Source: Neckera pumila (Eukaryota > Streptophyta > Bryopsida > Hypnales > Neckeraceae). Taken from it: a stretch of 64,000 bases of DNA. Below the pieces are notes generated by a model. The model had not been told where the DNA came from. It saw only the letters and a program-made list of their open reading frames with translations, and did not search any database. Position numbers and translations under genes: made by a program. Below, in pieces: positions 24,351 through 37,629 of the stretch. Within the stretch, counting starts at the first letter, position 1; every line of letters starts with the position of its first letter. The DNA is taken from contig OZ018411.1 in assembly GCA_963969595.1 (NCBI GenBank), forward strand, positions 5,272,501 through 5,336,500, written 5' to 3'.

Positions 24351-27300
24351 TTTGGGTTTTTTCTCTTCCAGTACTCTATGTACTACAAAGATTGTGAGTA
24401 CTAGGAATGTCACAATAGATGAAAAATTTGGACCGCTGATTTAATGTTGGATTCAATGCCTAGGCGGCATGTGTTTGCTTCTCATTTGTTCACAAAGATG
24501 ATTGACAATTTAACCACCTCAGTTTTTGGGCAATTTTTATCCAAAGTGGACCACCACCAGTACTATGCACCGCTACTCACTATGCTAGAGTACTACTTTC
24601 GGCCACAGACTGCCATAATTTGTAAAAATGGAAGTTCTAGTTTTTCATTTTTCCTAAATACTTAATGACTTAAAAAATTAGAGAAAAAAATGGCCATTTC
24701 TTCTAAGTCATTCAAGAGGGCATCTGCACAATTAGAAACTAAATTGTTTTCTAAGTTTCTCAAAAATTACAACTGAAATCATCACACTTTAGAGCCTTCC
24801 AGATAGCACTAGAAGCAATGTTTTCAAAAGCCCTCACCTGAGAAGCTGGAAAGCAGTCATACAAACAAGCATGCCAAGTTACAACTTCAATGACTTCAAA
24901 ACGGATACTCCATATTACTAAAAAACTCCAAAACTAAATTTGTGACATTTTTTTGAAATTCGCTTTCTCCTCCACAATTAATTTTGGAAAAATCCAAAAA
25001 AATGCAGCGCATTGGGGACGTGTACGTCCAACTTTGATACGAGTTTCAAGTTGTTTGCATAATTTCCCAAAAACTTATACCACACAACGACTTTCAATTT
25101 GAAGGTGTGATATAGAATAGTATAATTGTTTCTTGCATTCACCCTGGGCAATCATAGCATCTCATAGATTCATTGATGGCATTATTGAATTGCTTGACTT
25201 CTCTCTTTTTCTTGTTGATAGTCTTGTCATTTTCACTTATCAAATTGAACAACTTCATTGAGGCCTCATTATTTGATAGGGTTTTCTTCACTTCAAGCAC
25301 AATGTTGATTTTGTTCAATTTATCACTTGGATTTCTCTTTATAATGATTGTATTGAAGTAGTTGATGTCATTGAACAATATACTATGTTCCTTTTAGATA
25401 GTTGTCAGAGCTTATGTCAACATTAGTTGCTAAGGATTTTGGCTTTTTTCTTAGCCTAAAGAAACATAGTTTCTTAGTTTTGGCTATGTGCAATAGTAAT
25501 GACTAAATTGTTATATCATTCTTGCTTTAGTTAATGTTTAGCCACATTGTTGAATTAATTATTTTTAATCTTATTCATTTTTTTTGCCCCTACAACGGAC
25601 AAATTTCTAACTTTCTTAGTTTTATTCCCTAAATTGATATTGTTGAACAAGCAATGATTACAACTAAGTAATATATTACAACCTCAATTGAGATCTTCCA
25701 TTTGCTTGACTTGGTTCACATTGGGCTATGTTTCATCCACTAGAACTCTTGTTTATCATTTTGCAATTTCAAAATTGTGCTAGTGAACATGACCTAAGTT
25801 TGTACTTTCCATCTTGACGAGGTGTCTTCCATTTGCAACAATTGATCAGACAATAAGCAGATGTAGAGTATTCTAACCTCTTATACATAGTGGCAAAATA
25901 TAGAAGGAAGCTAAGACTTCATTTCAATCTATCATGTTCTATCTCCATTTTTTATCTCGTAGGTCAGTCACCATGCAATGACTGTGGCATATCACTATAA
26001 GGATAGAGGTTGGAAGATAGAGATTGAAAATATTGGGGTGATAGCAACTCCAAAAGTAAATTTTGGGATCTTTCCATCCATATGGCCTATGTTGGCATTT
26101 TTATTCTAATGATCATCAATGTTGAAGTTTTCCAATGGATAAAAGTATCCGCTTGTTTGTATTTGTCAATACTTGTCCAAGCTTTCCTTATTGGTGTTGG
26201 ATATCAAAAGGCATTCTCTTTGTGCATATTCATTGAAGGAAAAATATTTGATGAGCTCATTTGTTTGGATTGTTTTGGTTCAATTCCAAAATGGTGTGTT
26301 TAGGCCCAACTTTTTTGATGCCATTTGGTAGTGGGATTTATAAAGCTGAAGCTCACGTTCATATGGTAGACAAAAGATCAAGAAATTCTCTGCATTGAAG
26401 ACCACAATTTTATAGCTTATTGCATCTTTAACTCGAACTTAATCAAAATAGACAATGAAACAATGCAATGACAAAATTTTCAAACTGGCTAGAAGTTGTT
26501 TGGATGTACCTCACTACCAAATTAATATATTGAATGAAGAAGCAATAAATATCTAGGACACTCAAAACCTTTAACCAATGTGTACCTATTATCAAGGAAG
26601 CAATTCACATGCATATACACTCTCTACAACATTCAATAGCATGTGATATGATTGCCTTAGCTCTACAATAGATGATATGGAATATTCTACATCCATTAAT
26701 AGCTAAGTGGATAGGTAGAGACTCATCGTAATGAGTAGAGTGCATGAAAAAAAAGCAGATGGCATGAAAATATTGTATATTATGCTCCAAGCAAAGTGGA
26801 TAGCACCGACTCAACTAGTTTGATCGATCGATCCATCCATCGATCCATCGATCGATCTGTTTTGTTAGCAAATTGACTTCAATAAAAAACAGCAAAAATC
26901 TCCACTCTGTACAATTTTTTTTGAAAATACTAATTTCTAGAAATGCAAAAAAAATTATTAGGTTAATAAAATTATTAGGAGTTATGTTTGTGCATTTATT
27001 GATATCTTCAAAATTTTCACTTCAATCTTTGACTTGCAAATAATGCCTAATACTTTTCTATATTTCTCTTCTTAATGCCTAATTGGCAATGAGAAAAAAA
27101 TACATTTATAGAGAAATTTGGAAGATCAAATGAAAGTTACTATTTACAATTGATAGTTTTGTACTCAACCTATCAAATTCTATTTATCAAACTCTTGTCA
27201 AACTATCAGTTATATTGATTTCTGGATAAAAAATAGCAAAATAAAAGTTTGCTCTAAAAGCAACCATTTAAGGGTTGGTCCACCTTTTTCTCATGAAGTA

Positions 27301-27535
27301 TTTTTAGCTTCAAATAAAGAAAAATATGTGCAGAATGTAACGCAACTGGTTTTGTATTTCTCCAAGCATTGTTGAATTACTATGAATTTTCAAAGATTTG
27401 TGTCGTAGGCACCTATTTGTGACCATAGATCTCCCAAAGTCCATCCGCTTGCAACTTATAAAGAGATGTGAAGAGACCAAGGAGAATGATTAGCTCTTGC
27501 AATAACCACACTTTTTCCTTGATCCACTCAATGGC
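24351..27535. other. AT-rich repeat desert, no gene seen
   Basis: No frame with recognisable protein features. A GATC-rich simple repeat with CGAT/CCAT units lies at about 26822-26858. Lysine/asparagine-rich frames such as 25139-25378 minus are what random AT-rich sequence yields. Confidence 0.45.
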
Positions 27536-28463
27536 TTAACCCTTAAAGGACCAACATGCATTTTTTGGCAACATAGAAATTTTAAGCAAATACATGTGAC
27601 TGGAGATTTGCGTATTTTGGGCTGAAATTTTGATAGAAGGTGGGGACAAGGATTATCTTTCATATGCACCAAATTTCATGACATTGGAAATACGAGTCAA
27701 AAGCTATGGCCTAATGTGTTGTTTGTTTCTCAACTCGAGCAATCCAAGCAAATTAGAAAAAATCATTTTTTTCAAAAATAAAAATTTGGAATTGGTTTAT
27801 TAGATTTATATATACATGGAAAGCTTTGAATCATTCCATTTTGATCAATGAGTCAAATGTTACAAGGATTTTTAGTTTGCAGGCAATTATGGATTGTCCA
27901 AATCCATAACTTTGAAGTCGTTTATTTCACTCAATTTTCAATATTTTTCAAAAAAATAGAATTTTAGAAAGTAGATTGTTTATTACAACATTGCAACCAT
28001 TGGGATTGGCGTTTTTCAATTCCATAATTAACTTATTAACAATTTAGTGTTTGGAACCATTCTCTACTTCTTTCTACTTACTATTATTTTCCTATATGTT
28101 GTACAATTCCAAATAATCTGAAAATTTTCAAGCATGTAGCCAACTTGCTCTGATGAATGAATCCAAAGAAGCACAACCACTTAAAATTTTTTTTCATAAT
28201 AATCAAACCTTGTAAAGTGCAGCTGCTTGGTTTTTTGTAGGGCCAAAAAAAGGACTTTTGCCACTTCAAGCGCTAATATCTTCCAATCTACATTATGGAA
28301 GTTTCTGAAAAAATTTCCACACATTTCCAAACCAAAGGACTACAAGATCCTATGGTTACATGTGTCCAAAAATTATATTTTTCAAAAATTTGATACTTGT
28401 ACTAGAAATGGCAATTTTGGAGCATTTTTGGTGAGAACATAGTCAAGGAACTTTAGGGGTTAA
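27536..28463 (+). mobile_element. TTAA-flanked element, family B, copy B2 (~928 bp)
   Basis: The ends are TTAACCCTTAAAGGACC and ACTTTAGGGGTTAA. The interior matches B3 (36127-37072) closely, including the shared left segment ATTTTTTGGCAACATAG near 27560 and CAAGCATGT near 28130. Non-coding. Confidence 0.75.
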
Positions 28464-28988
28464 GGACATTTTATGAAAGAATAAAAAGCCGCCAAATTTC
28501 ACTGTAATCCAAAAGTGTTGCAACCATCAAATGCAATTTGGTGAATTTAAATTTAACATGTGAACTTTGCCAATTTTCCAGTTTATCAGTACATCTTGGA
28601 TTGATCTGAAAATTTTATCACACAAACTAAAAGAGAGAGCGCAAATTTCCCAACAAACTTAAATTTGGACACTGGATGCAAAAGTTAAGCATTTTGAATT
28701 AGACTTGAAACTATGTGAGGACACTTTTGGTCTCCTTGGATGGTGAGGGAGTAAGGACCACCTCATATCCATTTCAAAGATGGTATAGGGGCTATTTGAA
28801 GAAGATGGTTGCTTTCAAATAGACTACCTTCATTTGGTACAAGCATTGCTTAAAATAAAGATTTGCCACAATATATTGAAGTATAGTATAGTGAAGTCTA
28901 CTCACCAGGTACCAACATATATCATATGAAATATCAAGTTCTACCGGCCTTAGCATACAATATAATTTGAAATATTCTCATCAAATGA
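28464..28988. other. AT-rich spacer
   Basis: Nothing recognised between element B2 and MITE F1. Confidence 0.4.
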
Positions 28989-29217
28989 TTAACCCTTAAA
29001 AGATACCACGCCTATTTCTTGTTTGATGAATGACAGAGAATTCTTCTATGTAGGACAAGAGTGCAACTATTCATCCTCAACATTTTATGTGAAATGAGGA
29101 GGTCTTACATAGTAGTTTGATTTCCAACTAGTGCTTTTGTGTTTTCCTAAGCCAATGATTCATATAGTACCAAAAGGGATGATTTCATTGGTCACTAATA
29201 CGTCCTCTAAAGGTTAA
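28989..29217 (+). mobile_element. Short TTAA-flanked MITE, family F, copy F1 (229 bp)
   Basis: It starts TTAACCCTTAAAAGATACC and ends CGTCCTCTAAAGGTTAA. It aligns over its length with the reverse complement of 49352-49578, sharing TTCTATGTA and GAGGAGGTCTTA. Confidence 0.6.
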
Positions 29218-29400
29218 TCTCAGAAAGACATAGGTCCTATGACCACGGTTGTTACCAAAATACTTGGATTATTGAACCAATATAATAGTATTGGACCAAT
29301 ATTAGACCATTATTTGTTTCTGGAATTGAAGTTTGAAACAATGTTGAGGACCAAAAGTGTGTGATGGATGACTGTACCATAGAAACAAACAATACACCTA
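29214..29400. mobile_element. Rearranged family E element next to F1
   Basis: It begins TTAATC and carries the family E segment GGTCCTATGACCACGGT with ATTGAACCAAT. It then carries an inverted copy of the family E right half (CCAAAAGTGTGTGATGGATGAC). It ends against element C1. The right terminus is not intact. Confidence 0.4.
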
Positions 29401-29408
29401 TGGGTGAT

Positions 29409-30130
29409 TGCAAGAAAGACCAGTACTGAAACATTGTCACAAAAGCAGTGCCGAAGCTTCCTTTTGCAAGAAGTTTTGAATTATGACTTGCATGAACTTC
29501 AAATTTTTATTGGAGATTCTTCTTATGAATTTAATCATATCTTATATTTTTCAAAAAAATACAAAAATCATTTTATATTTAAAAAATCATATCTAATAAG
29601 TCATATTTTGAGTTTTAGGGGGTCTTACTACGTAAAGAGTCTCCAATTTTAATGATATGGAGCTGAAATTTTTATGGTCAATTCCTAATATTCCCATAGT
29701 AGGAAGTCATGTTTCTACCAACGGGCATTAAAAAATATTTTATTTTATATCCTCTATGTCCATGCAAAGAGGGCTCCATTGCGCGTGCAATTCTGAGCAC
29801 TAAAGATGGTTTCAACATTATTTTTTTGATGAAATCTCATTATCATGAATTCTTCCCAAATGGTGTTTTAAAAAAAAAATTTAAATTATTTTCCCTATTT
29901 TCTACAAATTAAAACGTCAAAGTACGTATTTTCTTAAAAATTTCAGCTCATCTTTTTTGTGAATACTTTTTGACGTAGATTTTTTTAGGTCTGAAATTTT
30001 GGTGATATGCTATTTTTAGTGTCATACTAATTATCCATATTATAATTTATTTTTAAAAATTTGTATGCAAAAGCTCATAGTACTAGGAATATTAGCCAAA
30101 ATGGAACAAAAACGGAAGGTCATTCAGGCA
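29409..30130 (+). mobile_element. Family C element, copy C1 (~722 bp)
   Basis: The left end TGCAAGAAAGACCAGTACTG and the right end GGAAGGTCATTCAGGCA are short inverted repeats (TGCATGAA-GACC pattern). The whole element aligns with 56164-56880. Shared segments include GAAACATTGTCACAAA and GTCCATGCAAAGAGGGCTCC. No coding frame. Confidence 0.65.
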
Positions 30131-30203
30131 ACAACCCCTATTGGTCTGTTATTTGGAGTATTTAAGAATGTACCTTGATTGGGAGGGCTACATCTTTTTA
30201 GGG

Positions 30204-31123
30204 TTAACCCCTAAAAGCCCAAGGCATTTTTTGGGTCCAAAACCACTGAAAATTGCCATATCTTTTGCGATCATTTTAAAAAATAAAAAAAAACATTTTT
30301 TTTAATAATCTAACCACAAAATCTTGTACTTCACTTGTCTCAGATCATATGGTAAAATTTTTATGAAGTCTGACTGTACGGATTGGAAGATATTAGCATT
30401 TGAAGTTAGAAAAGTAAGTTTTTTTGAATGTTGGTCTACAATTTTAGATGATTTTGACTGCCATTTGTAGAATTTTTTTGCACTAAGGAACATAATTAAC
30501 TTTTTATTTATTGAACATTTGACTTGAGAGTCTAGGGAAAAATTTTAGAATGTCAAAACTTGATTTTCCCATATAAAAAAATTATTAAATAGAAGTAGGT
30601 TCAAGATTGAATAAAACACCAAATTGTTAATAGCTCTAAGATGGGAATTGAAACATCATGATCCCAATGGTGAGACTATTCTTGCAAACAAGCTTCACCC
30701 TATTAAGAAAATTAAGAAAATTGAAAATTGCATTCAAAAATGAATTCTATAAGTTGTTCTTTTAAAGAAATGCGTAGATTGCCCAAAAAACGAGTTGTCC
30801 ATAACTTTCTCATTATTAGTCCAAATAGAATGAATAAAAGCTTCAAATGTAGACAAAAACATAATCTTTCAAAAAAAATTGAAAATTAAAAAATTTATTT
30901 TTTTGTGTTTTTTGTGTTCTACCCAACAAATTGCCTTTGAGACTTCAGATGGCATAACCTTTCTGCTGGGCACCGATTGAAAAAAAATTATATTTCTAAA
31001 AAGTTAATATGATTTCCTATCTTCAAAAAAAGTTTCAAAAAATCAAGTCAAAATTTGAGGTCACACAAGCTTGCCCAAAATCCCAAGTGTCCCCCGAGGG
31101 GCCTTTGGGTCTTTAGGGATTAA
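30204..31123 (-). mobile_element. TTAA-flanked element, family A, copy A2 (~920 bp)
   Basis: It starts TTAACCCCTAAAAGCCCAAG and ends GTCTTTAGGGATTAA. It has the same orientation as A3 (49893-50822) and is opposite to A1. Shared segments include CCATAACTTTCTCAT and GGCACCGATTGAAAAAAAA. Confidence 0.7.
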
Positions 31124-31199
31124 GCCCAAAGGACAAAGCTTATGAGGCTATTACTAAGTAGTCAAACTTGAAGTCCTTCACCTTATATCATCTACTCTT

Positions 31200-32500
31200 T
31201 TCTATTTAGGATTATTTTTTTTCAATTTTATTTTTCTAGAAATGAAATCACATGTCGAATACTCAAACATTTGTCATCAAAGTTTTCATTTTTTTTAAAA
31301 CTTCAAACTACTATGCATTTTAAAGGAAAAATGAAGAAAGTTCATTAAATACAAATTACATCCACAAGATCTAAAAATTTTAGAGTAGAAATGCATTACA
31401 GTAGAGAATATTGTGGTATAGAAAAAATTCCATTTTACTCCATATTTAGAATCAAGGTGATAGATCCTCAACCTCAAATTCATTGAAATGATTATTTTAA
31501 AGAATTTTTCAAAATTTCCCAACGGAGTAGAAACTAGACTTTAGAAGCTTCATTTAATTAGTTTTGCTCAAAAGCAAAAAAAAACTGTTTTGATTGTCAA
31601 AATCAAGTTTGAAGGAAAGAAGTTCAAAGTATGGAAATGCACGAGATATTGAACCCCTTTTTTTTGATAAACTACCCCAAGTAAATAAATAAAAAACTAA
31701 AATGTCTTTAACTTAACTCAATGATGTGGATACATCATCAATAAAGTTGCCTACAAAAAATTGGATGAAAATCATCTATACTTCAATATGCACCAAGTTT
31801 GTTTGACCATCCAATGAACACAAAATGTCCTCAACGTCCTCTAGTCAATTTTGGGCCTATGATTGCAAATATAAATTCAAATTTGCAAATTTTATCATGT
31901 GTGACAAATAAAAAATTCCTACATTTCCCCTGAGGTAAATCCAGCCTGCTACAGTAGTCCTACTTTGTGGAATGGATTTAATGTCCCCCATTCATTAACC
32001 CCTAAATGACGGACCCATGACCATTGATTTCAAACTTCACTGTCCATCACTCAATTTGCTACCATTTTGCAACTAGATATGTATGAAAAAATTTATTTTT
32101 ATTTTCAAAGAGATGAAAGTACATGTCTTCTTCACTTCAGAAAAAATTCAAATTTTTTGGTGAAAATAATTTTTTAAATAATTTTTTAAGAAAAAGTGAA
32201 GAAAATTCATATTAAATAGAAAAATATTTCAAAAATCTGAAAATCTCACCATAAGTGTATATCACAATGAAAAACATCATGGTGTAAACTCAATTTCCAT
32301 ATCATTCTATAATTAGAAAATAATAGACATTGAAAATACATGCAATGTTCAAATTGCAATAAAATACGCAATATTAGGAATTTTTCCAAAATTCAAATTG
32401 GAGTAGAAACTAGAGTAGATGACCTTCATTTTGTTAGTTTGACTCAAACTCAAAAAATATCATTTTTGTGGAGAAATTTTAGATTTAAAGCAAGGAGCAA
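31200..32500 (+). repeat. Diverged direct repeat (about 31300-31590 and 32180-32470)
   Basis: Two segments share an order of similar phrases: AAGAAAATTCAT-like, then GGAGTAGAAACTAGA (31525-31539 and 32400-32414), then a TTAGTTTGACTCAAA-like phrase. The second begins shortly after a TTAACCCCTAAATGACGG terminus at 31995, whose partner end was not found. Old copies of one element are likely. Confidence 0.4.
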
Positions 32501-33820
32501 CAACTTCCCAAAATACTCTAAAATAGCATTTTTGGTGATCCGTTTTTTTTAATAGCTTCTCATTTCCGTGAAGACAAAAATTGGAAAGTTTACCATCTCA
32601 ATTGGATACTCTTCATAACCCAATGTGAAAGGTCAACAAGGAAAAGGAGGATGAAAAAAAGCTTTTGAACTCTCTTGGCTCAAGAGTATTGTCATTGGAA
32701 CACTACAGAATGGCATCCGCGGCGTTCCAAGGTTAAGCTAAGTGAAGTCTTCCAGAGCTGACTAGCTGAGAGCTGAAGCAGACGGAAGATCAAGGTACCA
32801 GATTAAGAAAATCATCTTTCATTTAAGTGGAGGCAATGCTGCATTTATTCCGAGGCTTCAAGTTGTTCACTCTTGTGAGTGTGATATTTTCTAATTGATG
32901 CTTTTCATTCATTCACTACTAATAATCATATATTAATAAGAGAATTCATTGCAAAAATCATGGACCAGGCTATAAACATTGGTAAGTTACCGTGTATTGA
33001 TCAAAATGTAGAAAAAAACTCGTAGTTAGTAGAGGTATTTGACAAGTCACCTTATGTTTTGGTTGGTATTCGCTTACATTGCATACATGTCTATTTTTTT
33101 ATTTATTATTTTCCACAAAAAATTCTAAATGCTAGATTTCTTTTGAATTATTGTTCAACTTCAAGCTTTTTTTTAAATGACAACTCATAGTTGTGTGCAA
33201 TCAAGTTGAGTCCTCCAAATTGAAACATTGATCCTACTTTTTGCTATTCTGAGTCCAAACGTACACCAAAGCTTTTTTTTGTATGTCAATTGTTGCTCGT
33301 GAGTGGTTGCTAAAATGTACTTGGTCTTTAATATTTTATCATTAGTTCCTTTTTGTCCAGAGTCAAACATGCTGACAATGGTTTCCATCCACTTGAATTC
33401 AAAACAAAAAATACAACATTTTATAGACAATGAGTTTTCAAATATCTCTAATACAAACTATGTTAGAAGAACCTTTCCCAAACACAAGTTTGTGCAAGCC
33501 CATTGTAGGCAAATTATTTCCTCTTGAGATGTATTGTACATTTCAGATTGCAATCCGATTAGTTTAGGAAAGCCCATTGCAGACAATTGTGTGTAGTGAT
33601 TGATGCTAAGGTGGGTACCCCAAATGCGCCATTGATCTACAACAGCTATCATCACTTTTGTGTACATCCCCAAAATCAATATGTGAAAATGACGATTTTA
33701 GAACGTCTACAAGAAACAAACTTTGACCCTGTGTAACTTTTCCATACATTATCCAAATGTCGTGTTCTTTGGTGCGTTGGAACCTCCTTTCACTTGCCAA
33801 CAAGAAAATATGAAATTTGA
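32501..33820. other. Spacer, no gene recognised
   Basis: Minus-strand frames at 33185-33430, 33458-33679 and 33606-33803 are short, overlap in different frames and match nothing I can name. Confidence 0.4.
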
Positions 33821-33839
33821 TCAGTCTATGGATAGGAAT

Positions 33840-34170
33840 TAGGCAAAAGAGGCGGTTTGGGGGTTACCCACTTTGCTTGAACCCCGAGACAGTCCCAAAT
33901 TCCTGGAGAGTCTGCCTGTTCAGACGTTCGCCTTATGCGGATGGACACAAGCTCCGTGAGAAGCCCAATGAGGAGGTTGGCAACTACCAGCAGTTGCAAT
34001 ATCCAAAGTTCTTTATCAAACTTACGGTAGGAAAGATACTGAATAGCAGCCTCGGGCTACAGTACTGGAGTAGCCACCCCTTCTCGCCGTAGTGGCTGCA
34101 GTGCTCGAGAAGGAACTGAAGGCAACTGACTTCCACCGAGAATTGTCGGAATAGGAAGCATTTGCACATG
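33840..34170. other. GC-rich island of unknown origin
   Basis: About 330 bp with far higher G+C than the surrounding repeats. A plus frame (33817-34092) runs through most of it but shows no domain. The style of sequence recalls organellar DNA, so a mitochondrial insertion is one option, but I cannot name a source gene. Confidence 0.3.
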
Positions 34171-34282
34171 TTTCTTTTCATTAAACTAAGCTAAGCTATC
34201 TCTGGATTCAGGGGGAGTCTTCAGTTGTTGGAGTCAAAAGGAGATTCTAAGTTACTGATCCTCCTAGCATGCGTGTAGTAGT

Positions 34283-34440
34283 TTGCTTGTTTGTTTTTGA
34301 AACAAATGAAACGGGATTTCATTGCTAAGAAGAGAGACAAAACCACCAGCCACAAGTGGCCTGGCGGGGACAGACACGAGACCAAAGACCGAACGACAAG
34401 AGACTGACTGGATGGACGGGCATATAGTAGTTTGGACACC
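34283..34440 (-). mobile_element. LINE/SINE-type 3' end (copy 1)
   Basis: On the minus strand it reads GGCCACTTGTGGCTGGTGGT, then AGCAATGAAATCCCGTTTCA, then an A-rich tail. The same 3' tail occurs at 48127-48345 and 60868-61065, which suits the 3' end of a non-LTR retrotransposon family. No reverse transcriptase frame accompanies it. Confidence 0.55.
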
Positions 34441-36126
34441 GTAGGATGAATAAGCTATGAATTCTGAAAGTCAGTGTTGAAAATAGGTGTATTCAATGTT
34501 CACAATTGACCTTTAGGCTCTCATGCATAGAGGGGATTACGTTTTAGAAACAAGTTGCAATTACGTGTCGTTAGGATAGACTATCATTGATTGTTGGAAC
34601 CTCGGAAACGTCACTCTTGTTGTAACTTACCATGATAGTTTCGTGACAAACTTATTCAATGTTGAATCCGTATTCCAACACTTATCCCATAATTGACGGC
34701 CTTGTGACTTAGTTTTGAATGCTTCAATAAGATTTAATTATAGGTTTATACTTCTTTAAATTTCATTATTACCTTGTCCACATGCTTGGAAGGTTGAAAT
34801 ATTACGTTTGATCATATTCTTGGAAGTATGAATATTTATTATTAGAATGATTTACACCTGCTGCTAAACACCTTGAATGAAATTGACTAAATTTGATTGA
34901 TTGAATGTTCTAAAGTTACTCTTAAAGGTCTTTGAAAATGTATGTCTCTTAGTGTATGAGATGCGGTTTTCAAGAAAGCCGTCTAAGTATAGATTGGAGA
35001 TTTTTGTGAAGTCATGAAGCATAAATTCAATTGTTGCATAAAACTGAAGAGCTTTTAATTTTAACATTGTTGTAAAGTTTTCTAAGTTTCTACCTATATG
35101 AAACAAGAAAACAAGATAGATTTTAGTCATAATTACTTGAGTAGGGTGTCAAAAATGACAAAAGCATCAAAATCCTTGCAAACTTTTACCTTTCATGCTC
35201 ATGTAGGTCACACAATTACAACCGTGATATGCTTCTGTAACAAAAATGTCCGCAAGGGAATACACATTCATATGAGCATAGGTCCTAGAACACCATATAT
35301 GTGCTTTGTACTAAAATATTGAAGGGGAAGAATTTGATACTTAGTCTTAGTTTTTGTCTTTGAGGTGATCTTTAATCCCTCGGCAACAACATTCATTAAC
35401 AATGACATGATATTTATTCCATCAACAACAACATTGCTTCCTACTAAAATATGATTAGAATCAATGAACAAAAATATGTTGTATTTTAAACTTCATGAAT
35501 ATTATCTCCCTTGAAGCTATAACATTTTAGCCCTTTTATCTTACATTCACTATAAAATTTTGATATACAATCTATTAATAGGCTATAAAATATAAAACAA
35601 GTCTCTTAATTTTTTTTCTAAAGATTTCAAAATTTCCAATTTCAATCTTATGCAAAATCATATATGATATTAATCCTATTGTTGAATCAACCAAAAAATT
35701 CAAATTAATTAAAGCAAAAAAAAAGAATTTGGCATTGGTTTTGGAAATGGTAATTTAAAATGTTTTTGACCAAACTACACCAAAGAACTTCATAACATTA
35801 TTCACGTTTGTTGAGGGTCCCTTTGTCTTCCCTGACATGCAAGGGGGTCTTCATTAAATCAAATAGTCTTATGTGGTCTTAGATTTAAGGTGAAAAATTC
35901 TTAGGTATCTCGGAAAAGTATATAACTCATTCTCTGAGCTCTTTGGGGAAAAAAAATTCTCCAGTATAGAATATTAATATATTATATTTAGGGATTACCA
36001 AACACCATTTCTTAGAACAATCAACATTATTGTATGAAACAATTTTAAAGTAAACTTGACTTTTTTATGCCAATCATTCTTTTGGATTGACAGAATAGAA
36101 TTGAAATTTTCTAATTATGGGTCTAC
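34441..36126. other. AT-rich spacer, no gene seen
   Basis: Short AT-rich frames only; no repeat shared with the rest of the window was noticed. Confidence 0.4.
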
Positions 36127-37072
36127 TTAATCCCTAAAGGACCAAACAATGTTTTTTGGCAACATAGTGATTTTGGGTAGCTCACTACGGAAGGAATTTT
36201 TATTTTTTTTCTTTGAAAATTTCACACATTGTATGCCCAAGGAGTAGCTTTAAGGCTCAACAAATCAACAATTTTCAAAACTTTTGATTACATAGTTAAA
36301 AAGTTGTTGGATGATATGTCATTTTCGACGGTCGATGTGCAACTCAAATTTTTTCTAAAAAGTCACTTTTTAAAATAAAAAAAAATTGAAATTGGCTCTT
36401 TAGATTAATATGTATGTGTAAAGCTTTGAATTATTCCATTTTGATTTATGAGATGAAAATTATGAGGTGTTTTAGTTTGCGGGCACTTATAGATTCCCTA
36501 CTCTAAAATAAACTTTGATGTCCTTTATTTAACTCTATTTTTAATATTTTTTGAAATAAATAAAATCATAGGATGTATATTGTTTATTTCAACATTACAA
36601 CCGTTGGGATTGACATTTTTCAATTCCATACTTAAATTCTTAACAATTTCATGTTTTAAATCATTCTCGACTTCTTTCTACAACCTATTTTTTTCCTATA
36701 TGTTGTACAATTCCAAATGATCTGAAAATTTGCAAGCATGTTGCCAACATGATTTGAAGAATAAATCCAAAGAGTAACCACCATTTTGGACATTTTTTCA
36801 TTTAAATGTGACTTTGTGAAGTGCAGCTGCCCGGTTTTTTGCAAGGCCTCAAAAAGGGATTTTGTCAATTCAAATGCTAATATCTTGCAATCCATAAGGT
36901 GGAAAATTTTGAAAAATTTTCTACCTACTTTCAAACAAGTTTATTACAAGATCCTATGGTTATATGTGTCCAAAAATGTTATTTTTTCTAAAATTTGGTA
37001 CTTGTACTAGAAATGGAAGTTTTGGAGTCTTTTTGGTGAAAACATAGTCTCTGACTGACCTTTAGGGGTTAA
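36127..37072 (+). mobile_element. TTAA-flanked element, family B, copy B3 (~946 bp)
   Basis: The ends are TTAATCCCTAAAGGACC and GACCTTTAGGGGTTAA. It aligns along its whole length with B2 (27536-28463) and B1 (1839-2718). Non-coding. Confidence 0.75.
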
Positions 37073-37629
37073 CAATTAATCCAATAGTTACTATCTTATA
37101 GGAAAATGAAGGATGAAATTGTAAGTATTTAGCCAAACTTCACCAAAATGTTGTTGAAAATTGCCAAAATTGTGTTGCACATACCCAAAATTAAAAAAAG
37201 AAAATTAGTAACCTCCACCATCAACAAAAATGGGAAAAATATGGGACCTTCCTCCCCTAGTGCATTCCACCTTTAGTTAGTTGTCCTTGGCCAAACAATC
37301 ATCCACAATAAGCTTCTCAATCAGCTCTCACTGTGGGTGATTGGGTCTGATGAATGCTGTTGTCATGGGAGGTGGCCCATCCATTCCACCTGATTAGTGC
37401 ATTACAACAAGCAGCAGTACATCAATCATACCAACTTCAAATTCTGGCCCAGCAAAGGTACAAAGGTTAGCTCCAACCTCTTTTTCAAATTCCAATCACA
37501 CTCTGCTACGGATGCTCTCCAAACTTGTGCATTGAGTGACCCAAAGCTGGAGATCAAGTCCACTCATTTGTTTAGCTGTTCTGTAAGCAAGCAAGCAAGC
37601 ACGTCCCGTGGCCATGCTTGCCAACATCC

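Noticed and set aside
25139..25378. Lysine/asparagine-rich minus frame considered as a retroelement gag fragment
   Set aside because: Composition is that of chance frames in AT-rich DNA; no zinc knuckle, protease or reverse transcriptase motif is visible nearby.
26822..26858. GATC/CGAT-rich palindromic run considered as a binding-site array
   Set aside because: It is a simple tetranucleotide repeat (CGAT with CCAT variants) with no gene nearby.
30204..31123. Family A copies considered as PIF/Harbinger (Tourist) MITEs because of a possible TTA/TAA duplication
   Set aside because: The two flanks would be TTA on one side and TAA on the other in the same strand, which is not a direct duplication; TTAA on both sides fits better. 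Not fully excluded.
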